From positions 1-31,629 of IMG/VR virus record IMGVR_UViG_3300021364_000103: a DNA stretch of 31,629 nucleotides; one strand, 5' to 3'. The translations under genes and the position numbers were made by a program. The notes under the pieces were generated by a model, which worked only from the letters and a program-made list of their open reading frames with translations, was not told the DNA's origin and searched no databases. Every line of letters begins with the position of its first letter. Within the stretch, counting starts at the first letter, position 1. The DNA is from a virus. Positions 1 to 7,843 of the stretch are shown here, piece after piece.

Positions 1-917
1 ATCTATCAACTGTTGTTGCTAGATGTCTACGCGAGAAACAAGTATATCGCATTGACCATTATCTCGGCAAAGATACTGTCAATAATATTCTTGCTACACG
101 GTTTAGTAATATTCTTCTTGAGCCACTCTGGAATCGCCAGTATGTAGAAGAAGTGCAGATATTTGCTTCTGAGACTATTGGTTGTGAGGGTCGTGCCCAG
201 TATTATGAGACCGCTGGTGCTGTCAGGGATATGCTGCAGAATCACATTCTGCAAGTGTTGGCATTGATAGCAATGGAAGCACCTTCTCGAATGTCAGCAA
301 AAGAAGTCAGACGAGAAAAGACAAAAGTGCTTGCCGCCACTAGAATGACTGAGAATGTTATTCTGGGTCAATACGATGGTTACCGTGATGAAGAGGGCGT
401 TGATCCTCAGTCTGGCACTCCTACCTATTTCGCTGGCACTTTATTCGTTGATAACTGGCGTTGGGAGGGAGTTCCTTTTAACGTCATGACAGGTAAGAAA
501 CTGCCATATCAATGCGTAGAGGTAGTAATTAAGTTAAAGACACCACCACTCAAATTATATGAAGGTGAAACTGGTGATCGTATTGTGATACGTCTTCAAC
601 CAAATCCTCATCTTGATATTCGTATGGATATGAAGTCTCCTGGACTCAATGATGATTTGGAGCTTGCTACATTATCATATGCATATCCACAAGAAAGAGC
701 AATTGATGGATACGAAAAACTCTTGTATGATGCTATCAATGGTGATCAGTCACACTTTGTCCATGCTGAAGAAGTCATGGAGAGTTGGAGGATTGTAGAT
801 GACCTTCTGTGTACTGGTGATAGTTGTCCAATTCGCACTGTCCCTTATATCTACCGTGGCGGGTGGGGTCCCGAGCACAAAACGCACCTTATAACCAAGT
901 GGGATTATCCAGCATGA
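1..917 (+). CDS. zwf: Glucose-6-phosphate 1-dehydrogenase, 5'-truncated by window edge
   Basis: This enzyme oxidises glucose-6-phosphate to 6-phosphogluconolactone with NADP, the entry step of the oxidative pentose phosphate pathway. The open frame enters from outside the window; the first full codon is at base 3, and 304 residues are visible. The family signature RIDHYLGKD appears near the start of the visible part; its histidine is the substrate-binding/catalytic region of G6PDH. RFSNILLEPLWNR and a C-terminal GGWGP are also typical of the family. No frameshift is seen. The stop overlaps the next ATG (ATGA). In cyanophages zwf is an auxiliary metabolic gene thought to supply NADPH and pentose for phage DNA synthesis during infection; that role is known for the group, not shown here. 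The missing part is the N-terminal NADP-binding region, so intactness cannot be judged. Confidence 0.95.
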   Translation, partial: LSTVVARCLREKQVYRIDHYLGKDTVNNILATRFSNILLEPLWNRQYVEEVQIFASETIGCEGRAQYYETAGAVRDMLQNHILQVLALIAMEAPSRMSAKEVRREKTKVLAATRMTENVILGQYDGYRDEEGVDPQSGTPTYFAGTLFVDNWRWEGVPFNVMTGKKLPYQCVEVVIKLKTPPLKLYEGETGDRIVIRLQPNPHLDIRMDMKSPGLNDDLELATLSYAYPQERAIDGYEKLLYDAINGDQSHFVHAEEVMESWRIVDDLLCTGDSCPIRTVPYIYRGGWGPEHKTHLITKWDYPA

Positions 918-1003
918 TAAGCACCGTATTCATTTTTACATTTATCCTTCTACTTACAGTAGGAATGGAAATCACATGGCCAGTTAAAAATCATAAACTA
1001 TGA
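914..1003 (+). CDS. Small single-pass membrane peptide, unknown function
   Basis: This is a 29-residue ORF. It begins MISTVFIFTFILLLTVGMEI and ends with a short basic tail (PVKNHKL). Almost the whole N-terminal half is hydrophobic, so one membrane segment is predicted. It starts inside the zwf stop (ATGA) and its own stop overlaps the next start in the same way. This chain of translational coupling is the main argument that such a short frame is real. There is no strong Shine-Dalgarno sequence, as expected for a coupled gene. I do not recognise a family. Confidence 0.55.
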   Translation: MISTVFIFTFILLLTVGMEITWPVKNHKL

Positions 1004-1176
1004 CACATGTGCAATTATTTGTGAGAGCAGTGATGAATACCCCATGGTGTTTAGGAGTCATGGGGTTCTTACTTGTATTCGTTCCCATCCTAGGTATGTG
1101 GGCGGTCCATAAATATGGATGGGAACATTGGGAACCTTTTAGTCGTCATGAACCTCCTACTCCGCCCACTGAATGA
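1000..1176 (+). CDS. Small membrane protein, unknown function
   Basis: This 58-residue ORF starts MTHVQLFVRAVMNTPW and has one hydrophobic segment (about residues 17-36, containing GVMGFLLVFVPILGMW). A Trp/His-rich stretch follows (KYGWEHWEPFSRH), then a Pro/Glu tail (EPPTPPTE). The start overlaps the stop of the upstream 29-residue ORF (ATGA). A basic N-terminus ahead of the hydrophobic segment suggests an N-in single-pass protein, but this is inference. No homologue is recognised. It belongs to a stack of tiny membrane-protein genes between zwf and the nuclease. Confidence 0.55.
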   Translation: MTHVQLFVRAVMNTPWCLGVMGFLLVFVPILGMWAVHKYGWEHWEPFSRHEPPTPPTE

Positions 1177-1354
1177 TATAAATGACCCCGTTTGGAGTGT
1201 GATCTTTTCGATCATTTTGCTCCTAGTAGGGGTTTTTTATGTCGTGGCCTATATATTAGGAGTTGACAAAAGAGAATCCCATGGGAGCAATGACCCCACC
1301 CAGCAGGAAGAGCTGCTACAATTTCCGAGTGATCGAGATCAACAGAGTTCTTGA
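1148..1354 (+). CDS. Putative small membrane protein, unknown function
   Basis: The frame encodes about 67 residues from ATG 1148; an upstream ATG at 1115 would give 79. It holds one strong hydrophobic segment (WSVIFSIILLLVGVFYVV), then a polar Glu/Gln-rich tail ending in DRDQQSS. The 3' part overlaps the nuclease gene in another frame for about 74 bases, more than the other overlaps in this window, and the 5' end overlaps the preceding small gene. This weakens the case. The clear membrane segment, and its position as the third of three membrane ORFs, support it. No Shine-Dalgarno sequence decides between the two starts. Confidence 0.45.
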   Translation: MNLLLRPLNDINDPVWSVIFSIILLLVGVFYVVAYILGVDKRESHGSNDPTQQEELLQFPSDRDQQSS

Positions 1355-1742
1355 CGGAGATACAATTGATGTCACAATTGACTTGGGTTTTGACCTCTAC
1401 AAAAAAGAGAGGGTCAGAGTTGCAGGAGTCGATACGCCAGAGAAACGAACACGCGACCTTGAAGAGAAGGCACTGGGATACGATGCCACCAACTGGCTTA
1501 AGGACAAGCTTGAAGGTGCTATCTCTGGCGACGATGATCTCATTATCCGCACTGAGCTTGTTGGTGGTATGGGCAAGTATGGGCGTCTTCTCGGGTGGTT
1601 ATACATCGGGGACGCAGAACTCTCCCTCAACGAACAGATGATCACCGAAGGTTATGCATGGGCATATGATGGTGGCACTAAGCAAAAAGACTTTGAAGAA
1701 TTACGAGAAATTCGCAGATCTTACGGCACTTTGGTAGAATGA
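1281..1742 (+). CDS. Staphylococcal nuclease-like (SNase/thermonuclease) protein
   Basis: This is a predicted calcium-dependent phosphodiesterase of the SNase family that would hydrolyse DNA or RNA. Starting at ATG 1281 it is 153 residues. The family's key residues are visible with correct spacing: DGDT at about 25-28, the VRVAGVDTPE block with Arg46, Asp51 and Glu54 (equivalents of Arg35, Asp40 and Glu43), and KYGRLLG with Arg102 (equivalent of Arg87). No signal peptide is present, so it probably acts in the infected cell. Alternative starts are ATG 1290 and TTG 1263; the AGGA near 1258 sits too close to the TTG, so 1281 is preferred. It may scavenge host nucleic acid or work near packaging, but the context (next to an oxygenase and terminase) does not prove either. 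Its stop overlaps the next start. Confidence 0.85.
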   Translation: MGAMTPPSRKSCYNFRVIEINRVLDGDTIDVTIDLGFDLYKKERVRVAGVDTPEKRTRDLEEKALGYDATNWLKDKLEGAISGDDDLIIRTELVGGMGKYGRLLGWLYIGDAELSLNEQMITEGYAWAYDGGTKQKDFEELREIRRSYGTLVE

Positions 1743-2326
1743 TTTCAAAATTTGATAATGTTTTCACCACCCAAGAAATTTGGTGGATGAATGAATACAT
1801 GGAGAGATTTGATGGGTGGCAACTAATCTTTGATGATAGTACAGATCAAGGTGTTGCTACCTATTCTTTAGGTCGTGCTATTGATAAACCAAACTATGGA
1901 GACTTTGAAGATTTTCTTATCAAGTGCCTCAACTCTAGGATTAAATCAACTGTCATTCCAGACTTTCATCGAGTGGTATATAATGCTTTCCGTCCTGGGG
2001 ATAGTCCTGCTTTGCATATTGATGGTGAATATAACGGGGCGTTGACTGCCATGGTATATACCAACCTTAATTGGAAACCTGAGTGGGGTGGAGAAACTGT
2101 CTTTTACAAAGATGGTGAGTGTATAGATACAGTAGTGCCTAAACCAGGGCGTGTTATTATGTTTCCTGGAAACATAAAGCATGGTGCTAAACCACCTAGT
2201 GTGTTAGCAGATGCTCCTGCACGTTTTAGTGTTGCTTTACAATTTTGTCCTGGTCAGGATGAGGAAATGGAATATCATGCACAATTCCAGTCTCCAAATC
2301 ATAGACCATTCCCCCCTATTGAGTAA
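1739..2326 (+). CDS. 2OG-Fe(II) oxygenase (prolyl-4-hydroxylase-like)
   Basis: This is a predicted 2-oxoglutarate- and iron-dependent dioxygenase, 195 residues, with a double-stranded beta-helix core. The iron triad is visible as His93-x-Asp95 (LHIDGEYNG) and His148 (NIKHGAKPP). Arg162 (ARFSVALQF) is the expected 2-oxoglutarate anchor. The WGGET segment just after the first strand is typical of the P4H-like group. The start overlaps the nuclease stop (ATGA), and the stop overlaps the terminase start (TAATG), so it is translated as part of the packaging operon. The substrate is unknown; phage members of this superfamily are suspected to modify proteins or nucleobases. Three further oxygenases occur at 25048-27839. 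Confidence 0.88.
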   Translation: MISKFDNVFTTQEIWWMNEYMERFDGWQLIFDDSTDQGVATYSLGRAIDKPNYGDFEDFLIKCLNSRIKSTVIPDFHRVVYNAFRPGDSPALHIDGEYNGALTAMVYTNLNWKPEWGGETVFYKDGECIDTVVPKPGRVIMFPGNIKHGAKPPSVLADAPARFSVALQFCPGQDEEMEYHAQFQSPNHRPFPPIE

Positions 2327-3993
2327 TGTCAAACCAGACTGATATCTATCTTGGTAATCCTAATCTAAAGCGTGCTAATGTCGCGCAAGATTTTACTAAA
2401 GAGGAAGTCCAAGAGTTTATCAAGTGCAGTCAAGATCCTGTATACTTTATCAAAAAGTATATTCAGATTATCTCACTGGATAAAGGTCTGGTGCCATTTA
2501 CCCTGTACGATTTTCAGGAGAAGATGGTAAATCGGTTTAATGATAATCGATTCAATATCGCTAAACTTCCTCGTCAGTCTGGTAAGTCCACGGTTGTGAC
2601 GGCATACCTGCTGTGGTATTCAATCTTCCACGATAACGTCAACATTGCCATCCTTGCTAACAAGGCAGCGACGGCAAGAGAAATGCTCCAACGTCTCCAA
2701 CTATCTTATGAAAACCTCCCCAAGTGGCTCCAGCAAGGCGTCGTCAACTGGAACAGAGGTAGTCTGGAATTGGAGAATGGAAGTAAGATCATGGCTGCAT
2801 CTACTTCCGCTTCTGCTGTCAGGGGCATGTCTTTTAATATCATTTTTCTGGACGAATTCGCGTTCATTCCGACTCACATTGCTGACGAGTTCTTTAGCTC
2901 TGTGTATCCTACTATCTCTTCTGGTAAATCAACCAAGGTGATTATCATCTCCACGCCCAAGGGGATGAATATGTTTTACAAACTCTGGCATGACGCAGAG
3001 AAGGGCAAGAATGAATATGTTACTACTGAGGTCCACTGGTCTGAGGTGCCTGGTAGAGATGCTGAGTGGAAAGAGCAGACGATCCGCAACACATCAGAAG
3101 AGCAGTTTAACCAGGAGTTTGAATGCGAATTCCTGGGATCGGTCAACACACTAATTACATCATCGAAACTCAAGACACTGGTCTACGATGATCCCATCAC
3201 ATCTAATGCTGGTCTAGATGTGTATGAGGAGCCTAAAGAAGATCACACATATGTCATGACAGTTGACGTTGCTAGGGGTCTTACTAAAGACTACTCAGCA
3301 TTTGTTGTCATGGACACAACTACCATCCCATATAAACTGGTAGCAAAGTATCGAAACAATACAATTAAACCACTACTCTTCCCTAACGTTATTGATCAAG
3401 TCGCTAGGACATATAACCATGCTTATGTCATGGTGGAAGTCAATGATATTGGAGGGCAGGTAGCAGACACTCTTCAGTTTGATCTGGAGTATGACAACCT
3501 CCTTATGGCATCGATGCGCGGACGTGCTGGTCAGGTGGTGGGTCAGGGATTCTCTGGATCTAAAGTGCAACTGGGTGTCAAGATGTCCACCACAGTCAAG
3601 AAGACTGGATGTGCAAACATGAAGCAGTTGATTGAGGATGATAAACTCATCTTCACCGACTATGATATTATTGCAGAGTTGACGACTTTCATTCAAAAGG
3701 GTCAGGCATGGGAAGCAGAAGAAGGTTGTAATGATGACCTTGCTATGTGTCTGGTCATTTTCTCATGGTTGGCAACATCAGATTACTTCAGAGAGTTGCA
3801 TGACTCTGATGTGCGTGCTCGAATGTATCAAGAGCAGAAAGAAGCAATCGATGCAGATATGGCACCATTTGGATTTATGGATGATGGTCTTTCAGGAGAA
3901 GAAACATTTGTTGATCCTGAAGGTCAGGTATGGAATACCACGGAGACTGTCGGTGATTATGGAGACATGTCGTTTATGTGGGACTATCGCTAA
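2326..3993 (+). CDS. 17: Terminase large subunit (gp17), ATPase and nuclease
   Basis: This is the DNA-packaging motor subunit that cuts concatemeric DNA and drives it into the prohead through the portal. It is 555 residues, close to the 610 of T4 gp17. The N-terminal ATPase carries Walker A PRQSGKST (82-89) and Walker B IIFLDE (172-177), with the coupling motif STPKG after it. The C-terminal RNase H-like nuclease shows the first acidic residue in TVDVARG (about 314), a second in VEVNDIGG and the last in GCNDDLAM. It starts at the stop of the oxygenase gene. No gp16 (small subunit) is in the window. The family is clear and the gene looks complete. Confidence 0.98.
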   Translation: MSNQTDIYLGNPNLKRANVAQDFTKEEVQEFIKCSQDPVYFIKKYIQIISLDKGLVPFTLYDFQEKMVNRFNDNRFNIAKLPRQSGKSTVVTAYLLWYSIFHDNVNIAILANKAATAREMLQRLQLSYENLPKWLQQGVVNWNRGSLELENGSKIMAASTSASAVRGMSFNIIFLDEFAFIPTHIADEFFSSVYPTISSGKSTKVIIISTPKGMNMFYKLWHDAEKGKNEYVTTEVHWSEVPGRDAEWKEQTIRNTSEEQFNQEFECEFLGSVNTLITSSKLKTLVYDDPITSNAGLDVYEEPKEDHTYVMTVDVARGLTKDYSAFVVMDTTTIPYKLVAKYRNNTIKPLLFPNVIDQVARTYNHAYVMVEVNDIGGQVADTLQFDLEYDNLLMASMRGRAGQVVGQGFSGSKVQLGVKMSTTVKKTGCANMKQLIEDDKLIFTDYDIIAELTTFIQKGQAWEAEEGCNDDLAMCLVIFSWLATSDYFRELHDSDVRARMYQEQKEAIDADMAPFGFMDDGLSGEETFVDPEGQVWNTTETVGDYGDMSFMWDYR

Positions 3994-4220
3994 TGGATTT
4001 TGAAGAGGAGTTTGAATTAGGCGATCTAATTTTTGCCGAAAGGCAATGTAGGAAGTGTTTACGAACTCTCTCATTAGTAGAAGATTTTTATAAGACAAGA
4101 CCCGATAGAGGTAAAAGTCCATCAGCATACTCCTACGAGTGTAAGAAATGCACTATCAAAAGAGTAGTAAAATCCAGAAGGCAACCTAGGAAATGGATCA
4201 CAGACTATCCTGACTGGTGA
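3993..4220 (+). CDS. Small zinc-ribbon protein, unknown function
   Basis: This 75-residue protein starts at ATG 3993, which overlaps the gene 17 stop (TAATG); a further-upstream in-frame start lies inside gene 17 and is less likely. It has an acidic N-terminus, then a CxxC pair (CRKC), about 28 residues, a second CxxC pair (CKKC), and a basic tail ending WITDYPDW. The paired CxxC layout with a Phe-Tyr-x-x-Arg segment between resembles the zinc-binding front part of phage endonuclease VII/HNH-type proteins. No His-Asn-His catalytic core is visible, so nuclease activity should not be assumed. Its place between terminase and tail sheath suggests a role in packaging or late gene expression, by inference only. 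Confidence 0.75.
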   Translation: MDFEEEFELGDLIFAERQCRKCLRTLSLVEDFYKTRPDRGKSPSAYSYECKKCTIKRVVKSRRQPRKWITDYPDW

Positions 4221-4255
4221 TCACGTCAAGTTTCCCCTCTGAAATTATACGTTTT

Positions 4256-4263
4256 AATAAATA
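4256..4263 (+). promoter_or_regulatory. Late promoter-like octamer AATAAATA before tail sheath gene
   Basis: AATAAATA matches the T4-type late promoter consensus TATAAATA at seven of eight positions. It lies 40 bases before the sheath start codon in one of the few gaps between genes here. It would be read by host polymerase carrying gp55, which is encoded at 16263-16745. Confidence 0.7.
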
Positions 4264-4303
4264 ATTTCAGCATCCGAACTTGATTCATTCAGGAGATTTA
4301 CAG

Positions 4304-7075
4304 ATGGCATCTACACAGCTTTCACCAGGGGTTGTTGTACTTGAAAGGGATCTTACCAACGTCGTAAACGCTACCGTTGATAACGTAGCAGCACTCGTTG
4401 GTGCCTTTGAAAAAGGTCCCGTAGAAGAGGTTACAACAGTTACTAGCGAGAAGGAACTTCTCGCAATTTTCGGTCGCCCCACCGAGTATAACTACGAGTA
4501 TTGGTTTACTGCTGCTCAGTATCTTATTTACGGCGGCGTCTTGAAGCTCGTCAGAGCATACAACTCTTCGCTGAAAAACGCAATTGATACTGCACAGTTT
4601 ATCGTTGCATCATTCAGCGCAAGCGACACCACTCTGACTGTTGAGTCTTCAACCGACTTCGACGTTAACGATGTCCTCCTGATTGACTCCGAATTGCTGA
4701 CCGTCCAGGGCGTGGCTGGTAACGACGTTACCGTCCTCCGTGGTCAACTGGCAACTTCTGCTGCATCTCACGCCGCTGCTGCTCCTATCACTCTGATCGA
4801 AGCCGCTGGCACCTCCTCAACAATCAACGAAGGTGCAACCTTCACCGATTCGGATGGCACCCTGACCGTTACCTCTGCAACCGCACTTGCTGGTGGCACC
4901 AACTCCTATGTCAGAATTGACGATGAGTACCTGCAAATCACTGGTGTTTCTGGTAACAACCTGAATGTCACCCGTGGTGTCCTGGGATCAACCGCTCAGG
5001 CACACACCGATGGATCGACCGTTACTCTGGTCAACGTTACTACTCAGAAGACTGAGATCGCTGAGTCAACCGCTACTGGCGTTGTTGCTCCTCTGATCAA
5101 AAATGCTCAAGAGTATGAGACCAGCGTAGAGACTGCTGCTAACAACTGGAAGTGGGCAGCAAAGACCGCAGGTAAGTTTGGTAACTCCATCCGCGTGGTC
5201 ATGACCGACGCTGGTGCTGATCAGGTCCTGTATCTTGCACAACCTACTGCTAACGAGTGGGAATTCACTCCTGGCGCTGAAGTTTCATACTCCAACGCTA
5301 ACATCTACGGTAAGGTTTATTCCTACACCTACATCGTCACCCTTGAGGACAACAGCGCACTGGTTGGATCCTTTGAGAAGGACAACTTCATCACTGCTGT
5401 GTCTGGTGGTGTTACTGGTAAGATCGTTGCATGGGATCCTGAGACCCGCAAACTGGAAGTCGAAGTTGATGGCACCTCTTCTGACGTGCTGGAAATTGGC
5501 GATACCGTTTCCGAGTTGGCAAACAACAATGGAGCTCCTGGATCTGCTTCTGGCGATGCTGGTGAAGTTGAGTCCATCCAACGTCAACTCCGCATTGCAT
5601 TGAATCCTGGATCACCTGGATTCCAAGCAAACCAGACTGTCGTAGATGACAACTCCGCTACTATTCTGGTTGCAAACGTTGAGTCGGACTATGAGACTCG
5701 TCTCTATGGTAAGAATCAGAAGTGGTCCTCAATCGCTCCTCGTCCCACGACTTCTGCATGGGTACAAGATCGCGGTGGTCACAATGACCTGATGCACATT
5801 CTGATCCTCGATGGCGATGGTCAACTGACTGGCACTCCTGGCGCTCTCCTTGAGAAGCATCTCAATGTGTCTAAGGCATCCGACGCTCGCTCACCTCAAG
5901 GCGACAACCTCTTCTACAAGGATGTTATCAAAACATACTCTAACTACCTCCATTGGGGTAGCCATGAGACTAACAACATCTATGATGCAGATCCTAATGC
6001 TAATGGATCATTCGGTGTTTCGGGTATCAACCGCACCTTCGACCTGATCAAGGCAGACGATCCCCTCAACAATCTGGATGACCCCACTGGTCTCAACCCT
6101 CTGGCAGTGCCCCTGCTTGGCACCAAAGGTGCTGGCACCGTGCGCTATGCTCTCCAAGGTGGCGTTGATGGTTACACCATCTCACGTCCCGATATCCTGG
6201 GTGCATACAACCTGTTTGATGATGCTGAAACTGTCGATGTGGACTACATCCTGATGGGTCCTTCGATGAATAGCAGCAATGACACCATTGCTAAGGCACA
6301 GCACATCATCTCGATTGCCACCAACCGTAAGGATTGTATGGCATTTATTTCACCTTTCCGTGCAGATGTGGTTGGTCAGGCAAACACCTCGACTATTGTC
6401 CAGCGCACAATTAACTACTTCGAGCAACTGGGATCTTCTTCCTACGCTGTCTTCGATAACAACTACAAGTACATCTACGACAAGTACAACGATGTTTACC
6501 GCTACGTCCCCTGTAACGGTGACATGGCAGGTCTGGTCCTGAGCACAACTCTTAACCAAGAGCCTTGGTTCTCACCCGCTGGTTTCAACCGTGGTCGCCT
6601 GAGAAATGCAATCAAACTTGCATACTCTCCTCTGAAGGATCACAGAGATCTGCTCTACGCTGCTCGCGTTAACCCCATTGTTGCATTCCCTGGTCAGGGT
6701 ATCATCCTCTTCGGTGATAAGACTGGTCTTGGTTATCAGTCAGCATTCGACAGAATCAACGTCCGTCGTCTCTTCCTGGTTATCGAGCAAGCAATTTCCG
6801 ACTCCGCTAAGTCTATCCTCTTTGAATTGAATGACGAGTTTACTCGCCAACAATTCAAGAATGCTGTTGAGCCTTATCTGCGCTCTGTCCAGTCACGCAG
6901 AGGAATCGTGGACTTCCTGGTTGTCTGTGATGGCACCAACAACCCTGCAGATGCAATTGACCGTGGTGAATTCTTTGCTGAGATCTTCATCAAGCCTACC
7001 CGCTCGATCAACTTCATCACTCTCACCTTCACCGCAACGAGAACTGGCGCTTCATTCGCTGAGCTCGTTTCGTAA
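4304..7075 (+). CDS. 18: Tail sheath protein (gp18), enlarged with inserted repeat domains
   Basis: This is the contractile sheath subunit that surrounds the tail tube. It is 923 residues against 659 in T4 gp18. The conserved N-terminal start (LSPGVVVLERDL, then VGAFEKGPV) and the C-terminal sheath domain (FKNAVEPYLRSVQSRRGI, RTGASFAELVS) flank extra material. Two tandem copies of an approximately 65-residue beta-rich motif, at about 103-166 and 179-246, share the pattern TLTV-x(n)-IDxE-L-x(2)-GV-GN-x-L/V-x-V-x-RG. A further Gly/Ala/Glu-rich insertion lies at about 330-450. The start is ATG 4304, with AGGAG at 4291-4295; a TTG at 4280 would precede the ribosome-binding site and is rejected. 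The extra domains probably decorate the outer sheath surface. Confidence 0.96.
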   Translation: MASTQLSPGVVVLERDLTNVVNATVDNVAALVGAFEKGPVEEVTTVTSEKELLAIFGRPTEYNYEYWFTAAQYLIYGGVLKLVRAYNSSLKNAIDTAQFIVASFSASDTTLTVESSTDFDVNDVLLIDSELLTVQGVAGNDVTVLRGQLATSAASHAAAAPITLIEAAGTSSTINEGATFTDSDGTLTVTSATALAGGTNSYVRIDDEYLQITGVSGNNLNVTRGVLGSTAQAHTDGSTVTLVNVTTQKTEIAESTATGVVAPLIKNAQEYETSVETAANNWKWAAKTAGKFGNSIRVVMTDAGADQVLYLAQPTANEWEFTPGAEVSYSNANIYGKVYSYTYIVTLEDNSALVGSFEKDNFITAVSGGVTGKIVAWDPETRKLEVEVDGTSSDVLEIGDTVSELANNNGAPGSASGDAGEVESIQRQLRIALNPGSPGFQANQTVVDDNSATILVANVESDYETRLYGKNQKWSSIAPRPTTSAWVQDRGGHNDLMHILILDGDGQLTGTPGALLEKHLNVSKASDARSPQGDNLFYKDVIKTYSNYLHWGSHETNNIYDADPNANGSFGVSGINRTFDLIKADDPLNNLDDPTGLNPLAVPLLGTKGAGTVRYALQGGVDGYTISRPDILGAYNLFDDAETVDVDYILMGPSMNSSNDTIAKAQHIISIATNRKDCMAFISPFRADVVGQANTSTIVQRTINYFEQLGSSSYAVFDNNYKYIYDKYNDVYRYVPCNGDMAGLVLSTTLNQEPWFSPAGFNRGRLRNAIKLAYSPLKDHRDLLYAARVNPIVAFPGQGIILFGDKTGLGYQSAFDRINVRRLFLVIEQAISDSAKSILFELNDEFTRQQFKNAVEPYLRSVQSRRGIVDFLVVCDGTNNPADAIDRGEFFAEIFIKPTRSINFITLTFTATRTGASFAELVS
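4610..5041 (+). repeat. Two tandem copies of a beta-rich domain within gene 18
   Basis: Copy one (about 4610-4801) and copy two (about 4838-5041) encode similar segments. Each has a TLTV strand, an ID(S/D)E turn, a GV(A/S)GN turn, a VxRG strand, an Ala/Ser/His-containing stretch and a final V/I-T-L. The nucleotide sequences have diverged, so this is an old domain duplication in the protein and not a recent DNA repeat. Confidence 0.7.
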
Positions 7076-7115
7076 TTCCCTTTCTTTCACTACAATCATC
7101 TAACAGGAGACAACA

Positions 7116-7799
7116 ATGGCTGATTTTGATTCAAGAGTCTATCCAGGACAAACGGAAGGGAAACAACTTAATGCTCCCATCCTTGACTTCCGCAACCGCA
7201 TCGGTGACCTGGCACGTCCCAACCTCTTTCAGGTTGAGATCGGTTTCCCTGGTATCGTAGATAGTGGCACCCCTAACTCGGGTGCTACCCCTGGGTCCCA
7301 GGAGCAACGCACACAAGAATCTGCTGGTGCTTCCCAAGCAGGCAGCGGTAGCAGCTCACTCTCACTGTCTTCCTTCCTTGTGAAGGCAGCAAACATCCCT
7401 GCTTCGACAGTGGGTGTGATTGAGGTGCCCTATCGTGGTCGCACTCTGAAGATCGCAGGTGATCGCACCTTCGAGCCTTGGACAGTTACTGTGCTTAACG
7501 ACAAAGGTTTCGCACTTCGCTCCAAGTTTGAAGAGTGGTCAACTAAGATCCAGGCATTGCAGCAAAACCTGCAACAGCCTCGCACCATCGCTGAGTATCA
7601 ATCTAACGCAGTTGTGCGTCAGTATGATCGTCAAGGTGGCATCGTCCGCACCTATCAGTTTGTTGGCATCTGGCCTTCAAACATCTCTGCTATCGATCTG
7701 GCATGGGATAGCAACGATACCGCTGAGGAGTATACCGTAGAATTCCAGGTACAATACTGGACCTACGCTAACGACGCTAACGCTGGTAATGCCGTCTGA
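7116..7799 (+). CDS. 19: Tail tube protein (gp19)
   Basis: This is the subunit of the inner tail tube through which DNA is ejected. It is 227 residues, against 163 in T4 gp19. The core is recognisable from RPNLFQVEIGFP through VKAANIPAS, YRGRTLKIAGDRTF and the C-terminal GIWPSNISAIDLAWDS / EYTVEFQVQYW. A Gly/Ser/Gln-rich insertion of roughly 40 residues (about residues 50-85) separates the first strand from the conserved core and looks like a flexible surface loop. A strong Shine-Dalgarno sequence, AGGAGA at 7105-7110, precedes the ATG. The gene directly follows the sheath gene, as in T4. Confidence 0.95.
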   Translation: MADFDSRVYPGQTEGKQLNAPILDFRNRIGDLARPNLFQVEIGFPGIVDSGTPNSGATPGSQEQRTQESAGASQAGSGSSSLSLSSFLVKAANIPASTVGVIEVPYRGRTLKIAGDRTFEPWTVTVLNDKGFALRSKFEEWSTKIQALQQNLQQPRTIAEYQSNAVVRQYDRQGGIVRTYQFVGIWPSNISAIDLAWDSNDTAEEYTVEFQVQYWTYANDANAGNAV

Positions 7800-7809
7800 T
7801 TTCTGACGG

Positions 7810-7817
7810 TATAAATA
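7810..7817 (+). promoter_or_regulatory. Late promoter TATAAATA before portal gene
   Basis: An exact TATAAATA lies 26 bases before the portal start codon, in the gap after gene 19. This is the canonical T4 late promoter sequence. Confidence 0.8.
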
Positions 7818-7843
7818 ATTGATAATGTAGACGAGCGACAGTA

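Noticed and set aside
1263-1280. TTG start or -35 box (TTGACA) before the nuclease gene
   Set aside because: AGGA is too close to the TTG for a ribosome-binding site, and no -10 box follows the TTGACA at a 16-18 base spacing.
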